DNA of 64,000 nucleotides from Nocardioidaceae bacterium UBA4001. Lineage in GTDB: Bacteria > Actinomycetota > Actinomycetes > Propionibacteriales > Nocardioidaceae. A model generated the notes under the pieces. It saw nothing but the letters and a program-made list of their open reading frames with translations. It was not told the DNA's origin and made no database searches. This document shows positions 1-9,027 of the stretch, one piece after another; positions within the stretch are counted from its first letter, which is position 1; every line of letters begins with the position of its first letter. The stretch is from positions 51,289-115,288 of the forward strand of contig DGBP01000075.1 in NCBI GenBank assembly GCA_002384855.1. Direction: 5' to 3'. Position numbers and translations under genes: made by a program.

Positions 1-1
1 G

Positions 2-172
2 CACGAGGCAGGCCTCGAGACCCTGGTGGAGACCCTCGTCCTGGGCCAGCAGCTGGTGTCGAAGCTGATGCGCGAGGCCGACATGGGCCCCGACGGGCAC
101 CGGCCACCCGCCCGCGACAGCAGTCCTGACCTGGCCGAGCGGCCGGCTCAGCGCGGGCGGCGGGTGACGTAG
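2..172 (+). CDS. C-terminal end of an unidentified protein (partial)
   Basis: An open frame runs in from the left edge and stops at TAG 170-172, giving 56 residues. The first part looks like an amphipathic helix (LETLVETLVLGQQLVSKL) followed by a polar, Pro/Arg-rich tail. The gene converges on the propeller gene on the other strand and overlaps its stop codon by about 25 bases, which is common for convergent actinobacterial genes. I do not recognise a family from this fragment, and it could be a chance open frame. Confidence 0.35.
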   Translation, partial: HEAGLETLVETLVLGQQLVSKLMREADMGPDGHRPPARDSSPDLAERPAQRGRRVT

Positions 173-1308
173 AGGCCGAGCAGGAACACCGCCACGATGA
201 CGCTGCCGACGAGCTTGGCCATCGAGCTCACCGGCCAACGGGGCTCAGCGAACGGCGAGCTGCCCTGGGTGACCGCATCGGTGGCCACCTCCATCGTGCC
301 CACCGTCTGCTCGGAGCCCTGGAGCTGCATGAGCTCCGCGGGCGGTACGTCCCCGGTGGTGGACATCTCGAAGACCAGCGGCAGGGTGGCGGTCTCAAGG
401 GTCAGGGCGCTCACCGCGACGCTGTCCTCGGTCACGAAGCCGAGGAGGTCCTGCTGGGCGTAGCCGTCGGGGTCGATCGTCGAGGTGTGCCGCAGGGCGC
501 CGTGCCGCCCGACGTCGTACACCGCGACCTCGCGGACCCCGCGCTCCTCCTCCATCGCCGCAAGGCGGTCGCCGGCGGGAGACCACGCGAGCGTGGCGTC
601 GGGGCGGAGCGAGGTGGGCACCCGCGTCCTCGTGTCGTCGGCCCAGCGGTGGGTGACGAGGGTGCCGTCGTCGACGTACGTCAGGGACTCGCCGTCGCGG
701 GTCCAGGTCGTCCGACGGGCCGTGCCCCGGCTCACCCCGGCAGCGGTGCCGACGACCCGGCCCGACTCGACCTCGACGATGCGCAGCGCCGAGTCGTGGA
801 CCAGGAGCAGACTCCCGTCCGGGGAGAGGTCCCCCACGAGCGGGTCGGCCCCGAGTCCCTCGGTGACCTCGCGGGCCGTGTCGGTCAGCGGGTCGTAGAG
901 GACCACGCCGTCGGCGAAGGACCAGGCGAGGGTGAGCCCGTCCGGGGAGACCCGCACCGCGCCGGGTCTCGCGGCAGGCCGGTGCGGGGCGGACAGGGCA
1001 CGGTAGTCGCCGTTGGTCGCCGAGACCGCGACCCAGGGGTTCTCCATCCTGCCGAGGAGGCCTTCACGGACCTCGCCGCCGGCGTACACGACCGCCACCG
1101 GCCCGACCGGGCCGTAGTCCTCGGTGGTGCGCACCGTCTCGGGCGCGTCGTAGACGAACGCCGGGACGCTCCCCGACGTCCGCGGAGGATCGGTCGGCCC
1201 GGTGCCCTCGAGTGCCTGCAGTCCGGCGGTCGAGACGAGGTAGAGCGCCCCCGCGAGCACAGCCGCCAGGAGGAGGGCGACGGTCAGCCTGGTGCGGGCA
1301 GCGGGCAT
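148..1308 (-). CDS. Membrane-tethered beta-propeller (TolB/WD40-like) protein
   Basis: A 386-residue protein of unknown function. Residues about 9-29 form a hydrophobic N-terminal segment (signal anchor) and residues about 362-381 form a second hydrophobic segment followed by basic residues, so the body is probably extracytoplasmic. The middle contains several blade-like motifs of the TolB/WD40 type, such as RVSPDGLTLAWS, DLSPDGSLLLV and AWSPAGDRLAAM. No catalytic motif is visible. The ATG at 1306-1308 precedes a basic n-region, so I kept it, although no good Shine-Dalgarno sequence is seen. The gene is divergent from the acyl-CoA dehydrogenase at 1588. A sensor or scaffold role is possible but not shown. 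Confidence 0.75.
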   Translation of the reverse strand: MPAARTRLTVALLLAAVLAGALYLVSTAGLQALEGTGPTDPPRTSGSVPAFVYDAPETVRTTEDYGPVGPVAVVYAGGEVREGLLGRMENPWVAVSATNGDYRALSAPHRPAARPGAVRVSPDGLTLAWSFADGVVLYDPLTDTAREVTEGLGADPLVGDLSPDGSLLLVHDSALRIVEVESGRVVGTAAGVSRGTARRTTWTRDGESLTYVDDGTLVTHRWADDTRTRVPTSLRPDATLAWSPAGDRLAAMEEERGVREVAVYDVGRHGALRHTSTIDPDGYAQQDLLGFVTEDSVAVSALTLETATLPLVFEMSTTGDVPPAELMQLQGSEQTVGTMEVATDAVTQGSSPFAEPRWPVSSMAKLVGSVIVAVFLLGLYVTRRPR

Positions 1309-1461
1309 GGAAGGAGCATCCCCCGTGGAGGTCGGCGAGTGGTTGTAGGAGCCAGGCTAGACCGCCCGCCGCGCCGGGCGAACCCGGTTCCCGCTCGTCC
1401 ACCTGCGGCCCGGTCCGGACGGTGAGCGGCGTCACCCGTAGCCGCGGGCCGGGGCGGGGGG

Positions 1462-1507
1462 TTGTCTTTATTACTCGTCGGTACGATAATTATGTTACTG
1501 ACGAGTA
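1462..1507 (+). promoter_or_regulatory. Promoter with two operator-like sites upstream of the acyl-CoA dehydrogenase
   Basis: TTGTCT (1462-1467) and GATAAT (1485-1490) form a -35/-10 pair with a 17-base spacer. TACTCGTCGGTA (1472-1483) and TACTGACGAGTA (1496-1507) flank the -10 and are inverted relative to each other: the reverse complement of the second matches the first at 11 of 12 bases. The outer halves TACTCGTC and GACGAGTA are a perfect inverted repeat. The placement suggests repression, and TetR-type regulators of fatty-acid breakdown bind sites of this general kind. The regulator's identity is inferred. Confidence 0.7.
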
Positions 1508-1587
1508 CGCCCGCGCGACCCCTCGCTCGGGCCGACCCGGACCGGACCGCCCCCGCGACCGGTACCCCGAACCGAATAGGTGGAGCT

Positions 1588-3447
1588 GTGAGCCACTACA
1601 AGACGAACATCCGCGACATCGAGTTCAACCTCTTCGAGGTCTTCGGCCGTGACCAGGTGCTCGGCAGCGGTCCGTTCGAAGAGGTCGACGTGGACACCGC
1701 GAAGTCAATCCTGGCCGAGGTCGACCGGCTCGCCCGCGAGGACCTGGCGGCGTCGTACGAGGACAGCGACCGCAACCCGCCGGTCTGGGACCCCGAGACC
1801 GGCACCGCCGACCTCCCCGAGTCGTTCAAGAAGAGCTACCAGGCCTGGATGGACGCGGAGTACTGGCGCCTGGCCATCCCCGCCGAGCTCGGCGGCCAGC
1901 CTGCCCCCTCCAGCCTGAACTGGGCGATCGGCGAGATGGTGCTCGGCTCCAACGCCCCGATCTGGATGTACGCCGCCGGCCCGAGCTTCGCCTCCGTGGT
2001 GTGGCACAACGGCAACGACCGCGACAAGCAGATCGCGCAGCACATGGTCGACCGCCAGTGGGGCTCGACGATGGTGCTCACCGAGCCCGACGCCGGCTCC
2101 GACGTGGGCGCCGGCCGGTCGAAGGCGACGCTGCAGGAGGACGGCTCCTGGCACCTCGAGGGCGTGAAGAGGTTCATCACCTCTGCCGAGCACGACATGA
2201 GCGAGAACATCATCCACCTCGTGCTCGCGCGGCCCGTGGGCGTCGAGGGCGCCGGAGGCCCGGGCACCAAGGGCCTGTCCCTGTTCATCGTGCCCAAGCA
2301 CCACTTCGACCACGAGACCGGTGAGCTGACCGGCGAGCGAAACGGCGTCTACGTCACCAACGTCGAGAAGAAGATGGGCATCAAGGTGTCCAACACGTGC
2401 GAGGTCACCTTCGGCGAGAAGGAGCCCGCCAAGGGGTGGCTGCTCGGCGAGGTCCACAACGGCATCGCGCAGATGTTCCAGGTCATCGAGAACGCCCGGA
2501 TGATGGTGGGCACGAAGGCGATCGCCACCCTGTCGGCCGGCTACCTCGCCGCGCTCGACTACGCCAAGAGCCGTGTGCAGGGTGCGGACCTGACGCAGGC
2601 CGCGGACAAGACCGCACCGCGCGTCACGATCACCCACCACCCTGACGTCCGTCGCTCGCTGATGACGCAGAAGTCCTACGCCGAGGCGCTCCGTGCGCTG
2701 GTGCTCTACACCGCCACCTGGCAGGACAAGGTCCAGGTCGCCGAGCACGCCGGCGAGCGCGACGAGATGGCCGAGCGGATCAACGACCTGCTGCTGCCGA
2801 TCGTCAAGGGCTACGGCTCGGAGCGGTCGTGGGTGCTGCTGGGCACCGAGTCCCTGCAGACCTTCGGCGGCTCCGGCTTCCTGCAGGAGTACCCGCTCGA
2901 GCAGTACGTCCGCGACGCCAAGATCGACACCCTCTACGAGGGCACGACCGCGATCCAGGGCCAGGACCTGTTCTTCCGCAAGATCGTCAAGGACCAGGCG
3001 AAGGGTCTCGGCTACCTCGCCGGCGAGATCGAGAAGTTCGTCACCTCCGAGGCCGGCAACGGCCGGCTCAAGGTCGAGCGCGGGCTCCTCGGCAAGGCGC
3101 TCGAGGACGCCAACGCGATCGTCGGCACGATGATCAACCAGCTGATGTCGGCCGACCCGAACACCGAGGGCGGCGACCAGCGCAACATCTACAAGGTAGG
3201 CCTCAACACCACCCGCCTGCTGATGGTGCTCGGCGACATCGTGTCCGCGTGGCTGCTCATGCGCCAGGCCGAGGTCGCCCTGGAGAAGCTGGCCGGCGAC
3301 GTCGGCAAGGACCAGGAGTTCTACGAGGGCAAGGTCGCCGCGGCGCAGTTCTTCGCGCGCAACGTGCTCCCGAAGATCACCGCCGAGCGGCACATCGCCG
3401 ACGCGACCGACCTGTCGCTGATGGACCTCCCGGAGGGCTCCTTCTGA
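1588..3447 (+). CDS. Acyl-CoA dehydrogenase, large form with C-terminal extension
   Basis: A 619-residue FAD enzyme expected to oxidise acyl-CoA to trans-2-enoyl-CoA in beta-oxidation. The order is an N-terminal helical domain, a middle beta domain with TEPDAGSDVGAGRSKA (flavin/substrate region), and a C-terminal helical domain with the catalytic-glutamate motif YEGTTAIQGQD. After it comes the extra C-terminal domain typical of this roughly 600-residue subfamily. I chose GTG 1588 because AGGTGGAG lies just upstream and the product then begins MSHYKTNIRDIEFNLFEV, the usual start for this family; an upstream in-frame TTG at 1462 falls inside the promoter. The gene is monocistronic, bounded by the operator-like promoter and a hairpin at 3471. 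Chain-length specificity cannot be read from the sequence. Confidence 0.93.
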   Translation: MSHYKTNIRDIEFNLFEVFGRDQVLGSGPFEEVDVDTAKSILAEVDRLAREDLAASYEDSDRNPPVWDPETGTADLPESFKKSYQAWMDAEYWRLAIPAELGGQPAPSSLNWAIGEMVLGSNAPIWMYAAGPSFASVVWHNGNDRDKQIAQHMVDRQWGSTMVLTEPDAGSDVGAGRSKATLQEDGSWHLEGVKRFITSAEHDMSENIIHLVLARPVGVEGAGGPGTKGLSLFIVPKHHFDHETGELTGERNGVYVTNVEKKMGIKVSNTCEVTFGEKEPAKGWLLGEVHNGIAQMFQVIENARMMVGTKAIATLSAGYLAALDYAKSRVQGADLTQAADKTAPRVTITHHPDVRRSLMTQKSYAEALRALVLYTATWQDKVQVAEHAGERDEMAERINDLLLPIVKGYGSERSWVLLGTESLQTFGGSGFLQEYPLEQYVRDAKIDTLYEGTTAIQGQDLFFRKIVKDQAKGLGYLAGEIEKFVTSEAGNGRLKVERGLLGKALEDANAIVGTMINQLMSADPNTEGGDQRNIYKVGLNTTRLLMVLGDIVSAWLLMRQAEVALEKLAGDVGKDQEFYEGKVAAAQFFARNVLPKITAERHIADATDLSLMDLPEGSF

Positions 3448-3470
3448 CCTGCGCCGTCACGGTGTCCCTC

Positions 3471-3505
3471 GAGGCCCGCTCCGCCCACCGGGTGGAGCGG
3501 GCCTC
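3471..3505 (+). terminator. Hairpin after the acyl-CoA dehydrogenase
   Basis: GAGGCCCGCTCC (3471-3482) pairs perfectly with GGAGCGGGCCTC (3494-3505) across an 11-base loop, 24 bases after the stop codon. There is no U-tract, as is usual for actinobacterial terminators. Confidence 0.6.
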
Positions 3506-3639
3506 GCGCGTCGTACGCCACTTCGCACCAGTGATTGACAGCCGCACCCTGCGGGTATGCCATGAACCAAGAACGGCGCGTCCCACCGGGTCGTGCCGCC
3601 GAGGCAGCCGCGACGCTGCCGCTGGACAGAGGAGTGAAC

Positions 3640-3852
3640 ATGGGTATCGGTTTGGGCGTCGTTCTCCTGGTGCTGGGCCTGATCCTGGTCCTGGGAGTGG
3701 TGCAGTTCGACCTGCAGTTCGTCGACGACATCGCGCTGGGCTGGATCTTCGTGATCGTAGGTGCGCTGGCCATCGTGCTGGCCCTGGTCATGAACAAGCA
3801 GCGCGGGGAGACCCGCCACGTGGAGGAACGCCGCTACGACGACAAGCGCTGA
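3640..3852 (+). CDS. Small membrane protein, DUF6458-like
   Basis: A 70-residue protein with two predicted transmembrane helices (about residues 2-21 and 30-50) separated by a short acidic loop, then a basic/acidic cytoplasmic tail (QRGETRHVEERRYDDKR). Size and layout match the DUF6458 family of actinobacterial two-helix proteins, whose function is unknown. I used ATG 3640 because GGAG lies just upstream and the product starts directly with the first helix; a longer reading from 3535 would add an unconserved basic leader. Hairpins at 3471 and 3881 isolate it from its neighbours. Confidence 0.8.
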   Translation: MGIGLGVVLLVLGLILVLGVVQFDLQFVDDIALGWIFVIVGALAIVLALVMNKQRGETRHVEERRYDDKR

Positions 3853-3880
3853 CCCGCGCGGCGGGCCGGCGTGACGGCCT

Positions 3881-3912
3881 GGCGGGGCAGGGAGCCACCT
3901 CCCTGCCCCGCC
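3881..3912 (+). terminator. Perfect 14-bp hairpin between the small membrane gene and mrpA
   Basis: GGCGGGGCAGGGAG (3881-3894) pairs perfectly with CTCCCTGCCCCGCC (3899-3912) over a CCAC loop, followed by a T/C-rich stretch. It probably ends the DUF6458 transcript, so the mrp promoter would lie between 3913 and 3968. Confidence 0.75.
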
Positions 3913-3968
3913 GGTCTGTCTCCTGGCGGCTCTGCGCACCGACGACGCTCTGATCCCCGAAAGGAACC

Positions 3969-6863
3969 ATGCTCGGCCTGGTCCTCGCACACGCCGTCGC
4001 CGCGGCGCTCGCCCCGCTGCTGACGCGGTGGCTCGGGACCCGTGCCTTCCTGGTCCTGGCGGCGGTTCCCCTCGGGTCCTTCCTCTGGACGGGCGCACGC
4101 ACCGGTGAGGTCCGGGAAGGGACGGCCCTCACCCAGACCATCGCCTGGGTGCCCGTGCTCGACATCGACCTCGCCCTACACATGGGGACCCTGCAATGGG
4201 TGATGACCCTGGTCGTCACCGGTGTCGGCGCTCTCGTGCTCGCCTACTGCGCGTGGTACTTCCACGACGGGGACGACGCGGTGGGCTACTTCGCCGGCGT
4301 CTTCACCGCGTTCGCCGGCGCGATGCTCGGGCTCGTGCTCGCCGACGACCTGCTGGTGATGTACGTCTTCTGGGAGCTGACCACGGTCTTCTCCTACCTG
4401 CTCATCGGCTACGACCCCGCCAAGCGGGCCAGCCGCAGCGCGGCGATGCAGGCCCTGCTCGTGACCACCCTGGGCGGCCTGGCGATGCTCGTCGGCATCC
4501 TGGTGCTCGGCCACGAGGCCGGCACCTACCGGATCTCCGAGCTCGGCGACTCGCCCGTGACGGGCGGCACCGCCGGGGTGGTCGTCGTCCTGCTCCTGCT
4601 CGGCGCGATCAGCAAGTCGGCGCTGGTTCCCTTCCACTTCTGGCTCCCCGGCGCGATGGCCGCGCCCACCCCTGTCAGCGCCTACCTGCACGCCGCGGCC
4701 ATGGTGAAGGCGGGCGTCTACCTCGTCACGCTGCTCGCGCCGGTCCTGGCCGGGCTGCCCGGCTGGCACGGCATCCTGCTCGGCCTGGGCGTGTCCACCA
4801 TGCTCCTCGGCGGGTGGCGGGCCCTGCGCCAGAACGACATCAAGCTGCTGCTGGCCTACGGAACGGTCAGCCAGCTCGGCCTCCTGCTCGTGGTCGCCTC
4901 CGTGGGCACGCGGTCCGCAGCCCTGGCCGGCCTGGCCATGCTCGTCGCGCACGCGCTGTTCAAGGCGTCGTTGTTCCTCGTCGTCGGCATCGTCGACCAC
5001 AACGCGGGCACCCGTGACCTGCGCGAGCTGTCCGGCGTCGGACGCGCCATGCCGGTCGTCGCCGTGGCCGCCGCGGTGTCCGGTGCCTCGATGGCGGGCC
5101 TCCCCCCGCTGGCCGGCTACGTCGCCAAGGAGAGCGTGCTGCTCGCCCTGGTCGACGTCGCGGAGGTGGGAGACGGCACGGGCCTGTCCCCGGTCACGGG
5201 CTGGCTCGTGCTCCTCGGGGTCGTGCTCGGGTCGGCGCTGACGGCGGCGTACACCCTTCGCTTCCTGTGGGGCGCGTTCTGGACCAAGCCCGGCGTGGAG
5301 CACACGCGGGTCGAGCCGGTGGCTGCGGGCTTCGCGGCGCCTGCGGTCTTCCTCGCCGTACTGTCGCTGGCACTCGGCTTCCTCGGGCACGCGGAGACCG
5401 AGGCGCTGGCACCGCACGCGGACCAGTTCCCCGAGGGCGCCCACGTCCCCGAGCTGACCCTGTGGCACGGCGTCGGCCTGGAGCTGTGGCTCTCGGTGGC
5501 CGCGATCGGCCTCGGCGTCGCGCTCTTCGCGGCCCGCCGGTCGTTCGCGCGGCTGCAGCAGGCGGTGTCGCCCCCGGGAAGTGCGGAGCAGGGGTACGAC
5601 GCCTCCATCCGGCTGGTCGACCGGGCCGCCGTCGAGCTGACCGGGCTGACCCAGCGCGGGTCGGTCGCGGTCTACCTCAGCATCATCATGCTGACCGTCG
5701 TGCTCCTCCCCGGGACGGTCCTGCTGACGAGGGGTGCCCCCGACCTCGCGCTGGCCCCGTGGGACACCCCCGTCCAGGCGGTGGTGGGACTGGTCGTGGT
5801 GACCGCCGCGATCCTGACCACCCGCACCAGGCGCCGGATGGTGGGCGTCCTCCTGCTGGGCGTCACCGGCTACGGCACCGCGGTGCTGTTCCTCCTGCAC
5901 GGGGCCCCCGACATCGCGCTCACGCAGATCCTCGTGGAGACGATCACGCTCGTGGTGTTCGTGCTGGTGCTGCGCCGCCTCCCCAACCGCTTCACCACCC
6001 GGTCGCTGGCGATGGCACGACCGGTGCGGCTGGGCATCGCCGTGCTGTCGGGTCTCGCGGTGGCGGCGTTCATGGTCGTCGCGGTGAACGCCCGGACCGC
6101 GTCGCCGGTGTCCACGGACTTCCCCGAGGCCGCCAAGGAGCTCGGCGGTGGGACCAACGTCGTCAACGTGACGCTGGTCGACATCCGGGCCTGGGACACG
6201 CTCGGCGAGATCGCGGTCCTCGTGGTGGCGGCGACCGGGGTGGCGAGCCTGATCTTCATCGAGCGGCGCAACGTCACCGTCCGGCGAGTCCGCGACATCC
6301 CCTACCCCGCCGAGGTCGAGAAGCTCCCCACCGACCGGGGCCGTCGTGCGTGGCTGCCGGGCTCCCGCACGTTGCGGCCCGAGCGCCGCTCGATCGTCTT
6401 CGAGGTGGTCACCCGGCTGGCGTTCCACACGATCGTGGTGTTCTCCCTCTACCTGCTGTTCGCCGGCCACAACAACCCCGGAGGCGGGTTCGCCGCGGGC
6501 CTCGTCACCGGTCTGGCGCTCGTGGTGCGCTACCTCGCCGGCGGGCGGTACGAGCTCGACGAGACGATGCCGGTCCCCGCCGGCGCGGTGGTCGGCAGCG
6601 GCCTCGTCGTGGCGACCGGGGCCGGCCTGGTCCCGCTGGCCCTCGGCGGCGCGGTCCTGCAGAGCGCCATAATCGACCTCCACGTGCCCGTGCTCGGTGA
6701 CATCCACCTCGTCACCGCCCTCTTCTTCGACGTCGGCGTCTACCTCGTCGTCGTCGGGCTCGCCCTCGACCTGCTCCGCAGCCTCGGGTCCGGCATCGAC
6801 CGCCAGCTGCTCCACGAGCAGCGCGCCCTGGACACCGGGGAGGACGCATGGACGCGAACCTGA
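3969..6863 (+). CDS. mrpA: Mrp Na+/H+ antiporter subunit A with fused subunit B domain
   Basis: A 964-residue polytopic membrane protein, the largest subunit of the Mrp cation/proton antiporter, which exports Na+ in exchange for H+ and supports pH and salt tolerance. The first ~500 residues are a NuoL/complex I-like antiporter domain with the conserved KSALVPFHFWLPGAM and HAAAMVKAGVYL helices near residues 215-255. Further on are the MbhD/MbhE-like region (GAPDIALTQILVETITLVVF) and, from about residue 807, a complete MnhB domain (FAGHNNPGGGFAAGL). No separate mrpB gene follows, so A and B are fused. AAAGGAA precedes ATG 3969. The stop overlaps the mrpC start by 16 bases. Confidence 0.95.
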   Translation: MLGLVLAHAVAAALAPLLTRWLGTRAFLVLAAVPLGSFLWTGARTGEVREGTALTQTIAWVPVLDIDLALHMGTLQWVMTLVVTGVGALVLAYCAWYFHDGDDAVGYFAGVFTAFAGAMLGLVLADDLLVMYVFWELTTVFSYLLIGYDPAKRASRSAAMQALLVTTLGGLAMLVGILVLGHEAGTYRISELGDSPVTGGTAGVVVVLLLLGAISKSALVPFHFWLPGAMAAPTPVSAYLHAAAMVKAGVYLVTLLAPVLAGLPGWHGILLGLGVSTMLLGGWRALRQNDIKLLLAYGTVSQLGLLLVVASVGTRSAALAGLAMLVAHALFKASLFLVVGIVDHNAGTRDLRELSGVGRAMPVVAVAAAVSGASMAGLPPLAGYVAKESVLLALVDVAEVGDGTGLSPVTGWLVLLGVVLGSALTAAYTLRFLWGAFWTKPGVEHTRVEPVAAGFAAPAVFLAVLSLALGFLGHAETEALAPHADQFPEGAHVPELTLWHGVGLELWLSVAAIGLGVALFAARRSFARLQQAVSPPGSAEQGYDASIRLVDRAAVELTGLTQRGSVAVYLSIIMLTVVLLPGTVLLTRGAPDLALAPWDTPVQAVVGLVVVTAAILTTRTRRRMVGVLLLGVTGYGTAVLFLLHGAPDIALTQILVETITLVVFVLVLRRLPNRFTTRSLAMARPVRLGIAVLSGLAVAAFMVVAVNARTASPVSTDFPEAAKELGGGTNVVNVTLVDIRAWDTLGEIAVLVVAATGVASLIFIERRNVTVRRVRDIPYPAEVEKLPTDRGRRAWLPGSRTLRPERRSIVFEVVTRLAFHTIVVFSLYLLFAGHNNPGGGFAAGLVTGLALVVRYLAGGRYELDETMPVPAGAVVGSGLVVATGAGLVPLALGGAVLQSAIIDLHVPVLGDIHLVTALFFDVGVYLVVVGLALDLLRSLGSGIDRQLLHEQRALDTGEDAWTRT

Positions 6864-7393
6864 CCCTGATCGCGGTCGCCTCGGCGACCATCGGCGCGGG
6901 CGTCTACCTGGTGCTGGCCCGCAGCCTGTCCCGGGTGCTCATCGGACTGGTGATGATCAGCAACGGCGTCAACCTCCTGCTCCTCGTCTCGAGCGGACCC
7001 GCGGGCAAGGCGCCGCTGAGCCAGCTGTACGACGCCGAGGCGATGAGCGACCCGCTGCCCCAGGCCCTGGTGCTCACCGCCATCGTGATCACGCTGGGCA
7101 CCACGGCGTTCCTGCTCGCCATGTCCCACCGGGCCTGGCAGGTCCACGGCCACGACGACGTCCAGGACGACGTCGAGGACCGCCTCGTTCGACGTCGCGC
7201 CGAGGCCGACGTACCGTCCGACACCTACGGCCTCACGCAGAGCGGGGAGTACCTCGCCGGCGACGAGCAGACCGTGACCGTGCCGACGGAGGCCCCGGTC
7301 GGCCGGGGTGACGGGGACGGTGACGGGGACGGCGACGGTGCCGGGGACGGCGACGGACGGCCCGCCCGCGAGGGCAGGGTGGAGCCGTCATGA
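6848..7393 (+). CDS. mrpC: Mrp antiporter subunit C with long hydrophilic Asp/Gly tail
   Basis: A NuoK-like subunit with three transmembrane helices in its first ~100 residues, including the family signature ISNGVNLLLLVSSG. Bacterial MrpC is usually about 110-130 residues; this one has 181 because a charged tail follows. Near the end the tail contains a run of Asp-Gly dipeptides encoded by a GACGGG-type microsatellite at about 7308-7360, likely to vary in length by replication slippage. The start overlaps the end of mrpA and the stop overlaps mrpD by 4 bases, so translation is probably coupled. Confidence 0.93.
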   Translation: MDANLTLIAVASATIGAGVYLVLARSLSRVLIGLVMISNGVNLLLLVSSGPAGKAPLSQLYDAEAMSDPLPQALVLTAIVITLGTTAFLLAMSHRAWQVHGHDDVQDDVEDRLVRRRAEADVPSDTYGLTQSGEYLAGDEQTVTVPTEAPVGRGDGDGDGDGDGAGDGDGRPAREGRVEPS

Positions 7394-9027
7394 ACCTGCT
7401 GGTCCCTCTCCCCGTGATCCTGCCGCTGTTCGCGGCGGGCCTGAACCTCATGCTGAACCGCCGCCCCCAGCTGCAACGGCTGGTCAGCACCGCCACGCTG
7501 CTGACCGTGCTCGGCCTCGCCGTGACCCTCCTCGTCCAGGCCGACCGCCACGGCCCGCAGGTGGTGTGGATCGGCGGCTGGCCGGAGCCTCTCGGCATCG
7601 CCCTGGTCGCCGACCGCCTCTCGGCGCTGATGCTGGTCGTCTCGGCGACGGTCACCCTCGCGGTGATGGTCTTCTCCATCGGGCAGGGGATGACCAGCGA
7701 CTCGGCCGAGACGCCGCTGTCCATCTACCACCCGAGCTTCCTGGTGCTGGTGGCCGGAGTGTCGAACGCCTTCCTCGCCGGGGACCTGTTCAACCTGTTC
7801 GTCAGCTTCGAGATCCTGCTGTTCGCCAGCTACGTGCTGCTCACCCTCGGCGGGACCAGCCCCCGCATCAGGGCCGGGACGGTCTACGTCGTGGTCAACA
7901 CGCTGTCATCGATGCTCTTCCTCACCTCGGTGGCCGTCGTCTACGCCGCCACGGGCAGCCTCAACCTCGCGCAGCTGTCGCAACGCATCGCCGACCTCGA
8001 CGGACCCGTGGCGCTCGTCCTGCAGCTGATGCTCGTCGTGACGTTCTCCATCAAGGCGGCGGTCTTCCCGCTGTCGTTCTGGCTGCCCGACAGCTACCCG
8101 ACCGCGCCGGCCCCGGTCACGGCGGTCTTCGCGGGACTGCTCACGAAGGTGGGGGTGTACGCCATCCTGCGGGTGCAGACCGTGCTCTTCCCCGACAGCG
8201 CCCTCACCGACCTCCTGCTGTGGGCCGCGCTGCTGACGATGCTCGTCGGCATCCTCGGCGCGGTCGCGCAGTCGGACCTCAAGCGGATGCTGTCGTTCAC
8301 GCTGGTCAGCCACATCGGCTACATGATCTTCGGCATCGCGCTGGCCACCGTGGCCGGCTACGCGGCATCGATCTTCTACGTCGTGCACCACATCACGATC
8401 CAGACCTCGCTGTTCCTCGTGCTGGGGCTCGTCGAGCGACGCGCCGGCAGCACGTCCCTGCTCCGGCTCGGCGGCCTGGCCCGCTTGGCGCCGGTGCTCG
8501 GCGTGCTGTTCTTCGTCCCCGCGATGAACCTCGCAGGCATCCCCCCCATGTCGGGCTTCCTCGGCAAGGTCGGGCTGATCGAGGCCGGCCTGGAGGTGGG
8601 CAGCCCGCTGGCCCTCGCGCTCGTCGCCGGTGGGGTCCTCACGAGCCTGCTCACGCTCTACGCCGTCGCCAAGGCCTGGAACCTCGCGTTCTGGCGCACA
8701 CCGGAGCAGGCCCACGAGATGGTGGCCGGCCTGCCCGACACCGACACCGAGCGAGGCGGCTCCGAGGCCTCGCGCGTGGGCGCCGGCCGCGCCGACTCCG
8801 CTCACGAGGGGACCGACCGGCGCGACCTGCACGAGCTCCTCGAGGCCGACGCCCTGCCCACACGACTGCCCCGCTCGATGACCGCGGCGGCGGCCGGCCT
8901 GGTCTCACTCAGCGTGGGGCTGACCTTCGTCGCCGGCCCGTTGTACTCCTACACCGAGCGGGCGGCCGAGGACCTCGCCCAGCCCGGCCGCTACGTCGGT
9001 GCCGTACTCGAAGGAGGGTCGCGATGA
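7390..9027 (+). CDS. mrpD: Mrp antiporter subunit D
   Basis: A 545-residue NuoM/N-like membrane subunit with about 14 helices, expected to form a proton path in the Mrp complex. The conserved core SIKAAVFPLSFWLPDSY with the following PAPVTAVFAGLLTKVGVYA lies near residues 220-260. An unusual hydrophilic, charged insertion of about 55 residues (TDTERGGSEASRVGAG... to ...LLEADALPTRLP, residues about 440-495) sits between the last two helical blocks. ATG 7390 overlaps the mrpC stop and the stop overlaps the mrpE start, keeping the operon translationally coupled. Confidence 0.95.
   Translation: MNLLVPLPVILPLFAAGLNLMLNRRPQLQRLVSTATLLTVLGLAVTLLVQADRHGPQVVWIGGWPEPLGIALVADRLSALMLVVSATVTLAVMVFSIGQGMTSDSAETPLSIYHPSFLVLVAGVSNAFLAGDLFNLFVSFEILLFASYVLLTLGGTSPRIRAGTVYVVVNTLSSMLFLTSVAVVYAATGSLNLAQLSQRIADLDGPVALVLQLMLVVTFSIKAAVFPLSFWLPDSYPTAPAPVTAVFAGLLTKVGVYAILRVQTVLFPDSALTDLLLWAALLTMLVGILGAVAQSDLKRMLSFTLVSHIGYMIFGIALATVAGYAASIFYVVHHITIQTSLFLVLGLVERRAGSTSLLRLGGLARLAPVLGVLFFVPAMNLAGIPPMSGFLGKVGLIEAGLEVGSPLALALVAGGVLTSLLTLYAVAKAWNLAFWRTPEQAHEMVAGLPDTDTERGGSEASRVGAGRADSAHEGTDRRDLHELLEADALPTRLPRSMTAAAAGLVSLSVGLTFVAGPLYSYTERAAEDLAQPGRYVGAVLEGGSR

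Noticed and set aside
487..1425. A 312-residue plus-strand open frame
   Set aside because: It is antisense to the propeller gene, with Arg/Gly-rich shadow composition and no motif.
4176..6815. An 879-residue minus-strand open frame
   Set aside because: It is antisense to mrpA, very Gln/His/Glu/Arg-rich, with no domain; the plus-strand frame is a clear antiporter subunit.
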